NCBI RefSeq assembly: GCF_014698305.1
Contig: NZ_JACJST010000012.1
Span: 62,001 to 126,000, forward strand
DNA length: 64,000 nt
Direction: 5' to 3'
From: Anabaena lutea FACHB-196
GTDB taxonomy: Bacteria > Cyanobacteriota > Cyanobacteriia > Cyanobacteriales > Nostocaceae
Shown: positions 63,096-64,000 of the stretch, in pieces
How positions within the stretch are numbered: position 1 is the first letter of the stretch
Layout: every line of letters starts with the position of its first letter
The notes under the pieces: model-generated
Told to the model about the DNA's origin: nothing
The model's database searches: none
What the model saw: only the letters and a program-made list of their open reading frames with translations
Position numbers and translations under genes: made by a program

Positions 63096-64000
63096 AAATT
63101 TTTACTTTTCGTTCTATTCGTACCCAAATCATGGCTTCTACCACCTTGCTAATTCTTGGTTTGATTGGTGCGATAGTTGCGGTTTGGGTAAGAAGTGAAA
63201 ATACCCTCTACCGTCAAGAAAAGTTGAATGATACTAAAAGTATGACTAAGATCCTCAGTTATACATACTCTAACGAATTATCGGAAGAAAATTGGAGTCA
63301 AATCCGCTTAAACATAGAATTGATATTGCGTGAAAATGAAGATTTTGTCTATGTCTTTGTCTCTGATAATCGTCAAGACAATCAAATTGCAGCTGCTTTT
63401 CCTAGCGAATATCAAAATCAGTACATTCCCAATATTGTCCCCTTCAGTGTTACCAATAATGCATTAAAATCTTCTGAACAAACTCGGATCATAGAAACAT
63501 TTATCCTCCAAGATGTTTATTTTGCAGATAAATTACGGATTAAACGCGGTGAACCGATAATTGAAGTAGCTTCAGATATTCGCACACCAACTGGTAATAA
63601 AAAACTTGGGGTTTTACGCATTGGTTTATCTCTGCAAAAAGTAGATCGTGCTGTTGCGAATGCAGTCAATCAGGCTTTGATAGTTGGTTCTGTGGGACTT
63701 GCTGTAGGTTGGGTGTGCGCCTATATCCTAGCACAACATTTGAGTGATCCTGTCCGGCGGTTACAGTCCAGTGTAGCTCAAATTGCTGGGGGCGATTTAC
63801 AACATCGTGCAGACATTCATAATCGTGGGGATGAAATTGGTGCATTGGCAAATTCCTTTAATGAAATGTCTGCAATATTGCAAATCTCTTTTAGTAAATT
63901 GCAAAAAACATTAGAATCATTTGAGAAATTTGTACCAGATAAATTTGTTTCTGTCATTGCCCCCCAAGGAATAGAAAATATTCAAGTCGGTATGGCTTCA
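63092..64000 (+). CDS. Membrane sensor with HAMP domain, probable adenylate/guanylate cyclase, truncated by the window edge
   Basis: 303 codons are visible and the frame is open at the edge. An N-terminal membrane helix (about 14-33, MASTTLLILGLIGAIVAVWV) is followed by a ~165-residue extracytoplasmic sensor region, a second helix (about 193-215, ALIVGSVGLAVGWVCAYILA), then HAMP (LSDPVRRLQSSVAQIAGGDL ... RGDEIGALANSFNEM). The last ~30 residues, LESFEKFVPDKFVSVIAPQG, are the usual junction before a class III nucleotide cyclase domain. The start ATG overlaps the lipoprotein stop (ATGA), so the lipoprotein is a likely sensory partner. Confidence 0.75.
   Translation, partial: MKIFTFRSIRTQIMASTTLLILGLIGAIVAVWVRSENTLYRQEKLNDTKSMTKILSYTYSNELSEENWSQIRLNIELILRENEDFVYVFVSDNRQDNQIAAAFPSEYQNQYIPNIVPFSVTNNALKSSEQTRIIETFILQDVYFADKLRIKRGEPIIEVASDIRTPTGNKKLGVLRIGLSLQKVDRAVANAVNQALIVGSVGLAVGWVCAYILAQHLSDPVRRLQSSVAQIAGGDLQHRADIHNRGDEIGALANSFNEMSAILQISFSKLQKTLESFEKFVPDKFVSVIAPQGIENIQVGMAS

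Overview
The window looks like chromosome of a heterocyst-forming filamentous cyanobacterium (Nostocales). The evidence is AT-rich DNA carrying the HIP1 octamer GCGATCGC, a Mg-chelatase chlD gene, a SigF-type sigma factor, two HetP-family genes, a HetR-operator-like palindrome, and the short tandem heptanucleotide repeats and palindromic intergenic repeats typical of this order. The species cannot be named from the sequence. No tRNA, rRNA or CRISPR array was recognised.

Layout. (1) 7-6195, minus strand: vWA protein, then a giant tubulin/FtsZ-like GTPase, then a MotA/TolQ/ExbB-type channel protein with a long coiled-coil tail. This looks like one membrane-associated machine. (2) 6600-8969: a GH116 glycosidase. 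(3) 8970-13836: a gene-poor region with hetP, a HetR-like operator about 1.4 kb upstream of it, and an isolated intrinsic terminator that may end a small RNA. (4) 13837-25676: a peptide natural-product locus. A plus-strand exporter operon (transposase-derived HTH protein, C39-peptidase ABC exporter, HlyD adaptor, PpiC isomerase) converges on a minus-strand biosynthetic operon. That operon holds six double-glycine precursor peptides (four in a 284-bp tandem array), a Ser/Thr kinase-like protein, a HopA1-like protein and a second HetP-family gene. (5) 25895-29194: a paired M16 peptidase (one active, one lacking the zinc site). (6) 29341-36724: TetR regulator, two tandem repeat arrays, then a minus-strand run including DUF4332, PhzF-like, metallo-beta-lactamase fold, trpG/pabA, dgkA, ybeY, a 51-residue membrane protein, prfB with a +1 frameshift, and a Bax-inhibitor-1 protein. 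(7) 37056-43667: sigF, a DUF262-HEPN gene pair, chlD, and Uma2 genes. (8) 44049-57897: a degenerate receiver, rnc, a histidine kinase, MFS transporter, ilvB with an added zinc ribbon, dacB, FHA protein, NurA, TPR protein and HAD hydrolase, interspersed with dispersed repeats. (9) 58013-64000: a toxin-tail/immunity-like pair, a PutA-type proline catabolic enzyme with a repeat-derived insert, a molybdopterin-fold lipoprotein, and a truncated HAMP/cyclase gene.

The most unusual system is region 4. It pairs dehydratase-type enzymes of the class V lanthipeptide/thioviridamide kind with precursor cores that contain no cysteine, so ordinary lanthionine rings cannot form. It is also physically linked to heterocyst-differentiation HetP genes. 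The tubulin-vWA-channel trio and the DUF262-HEPN pair are the next best candidates for poorly described systems.
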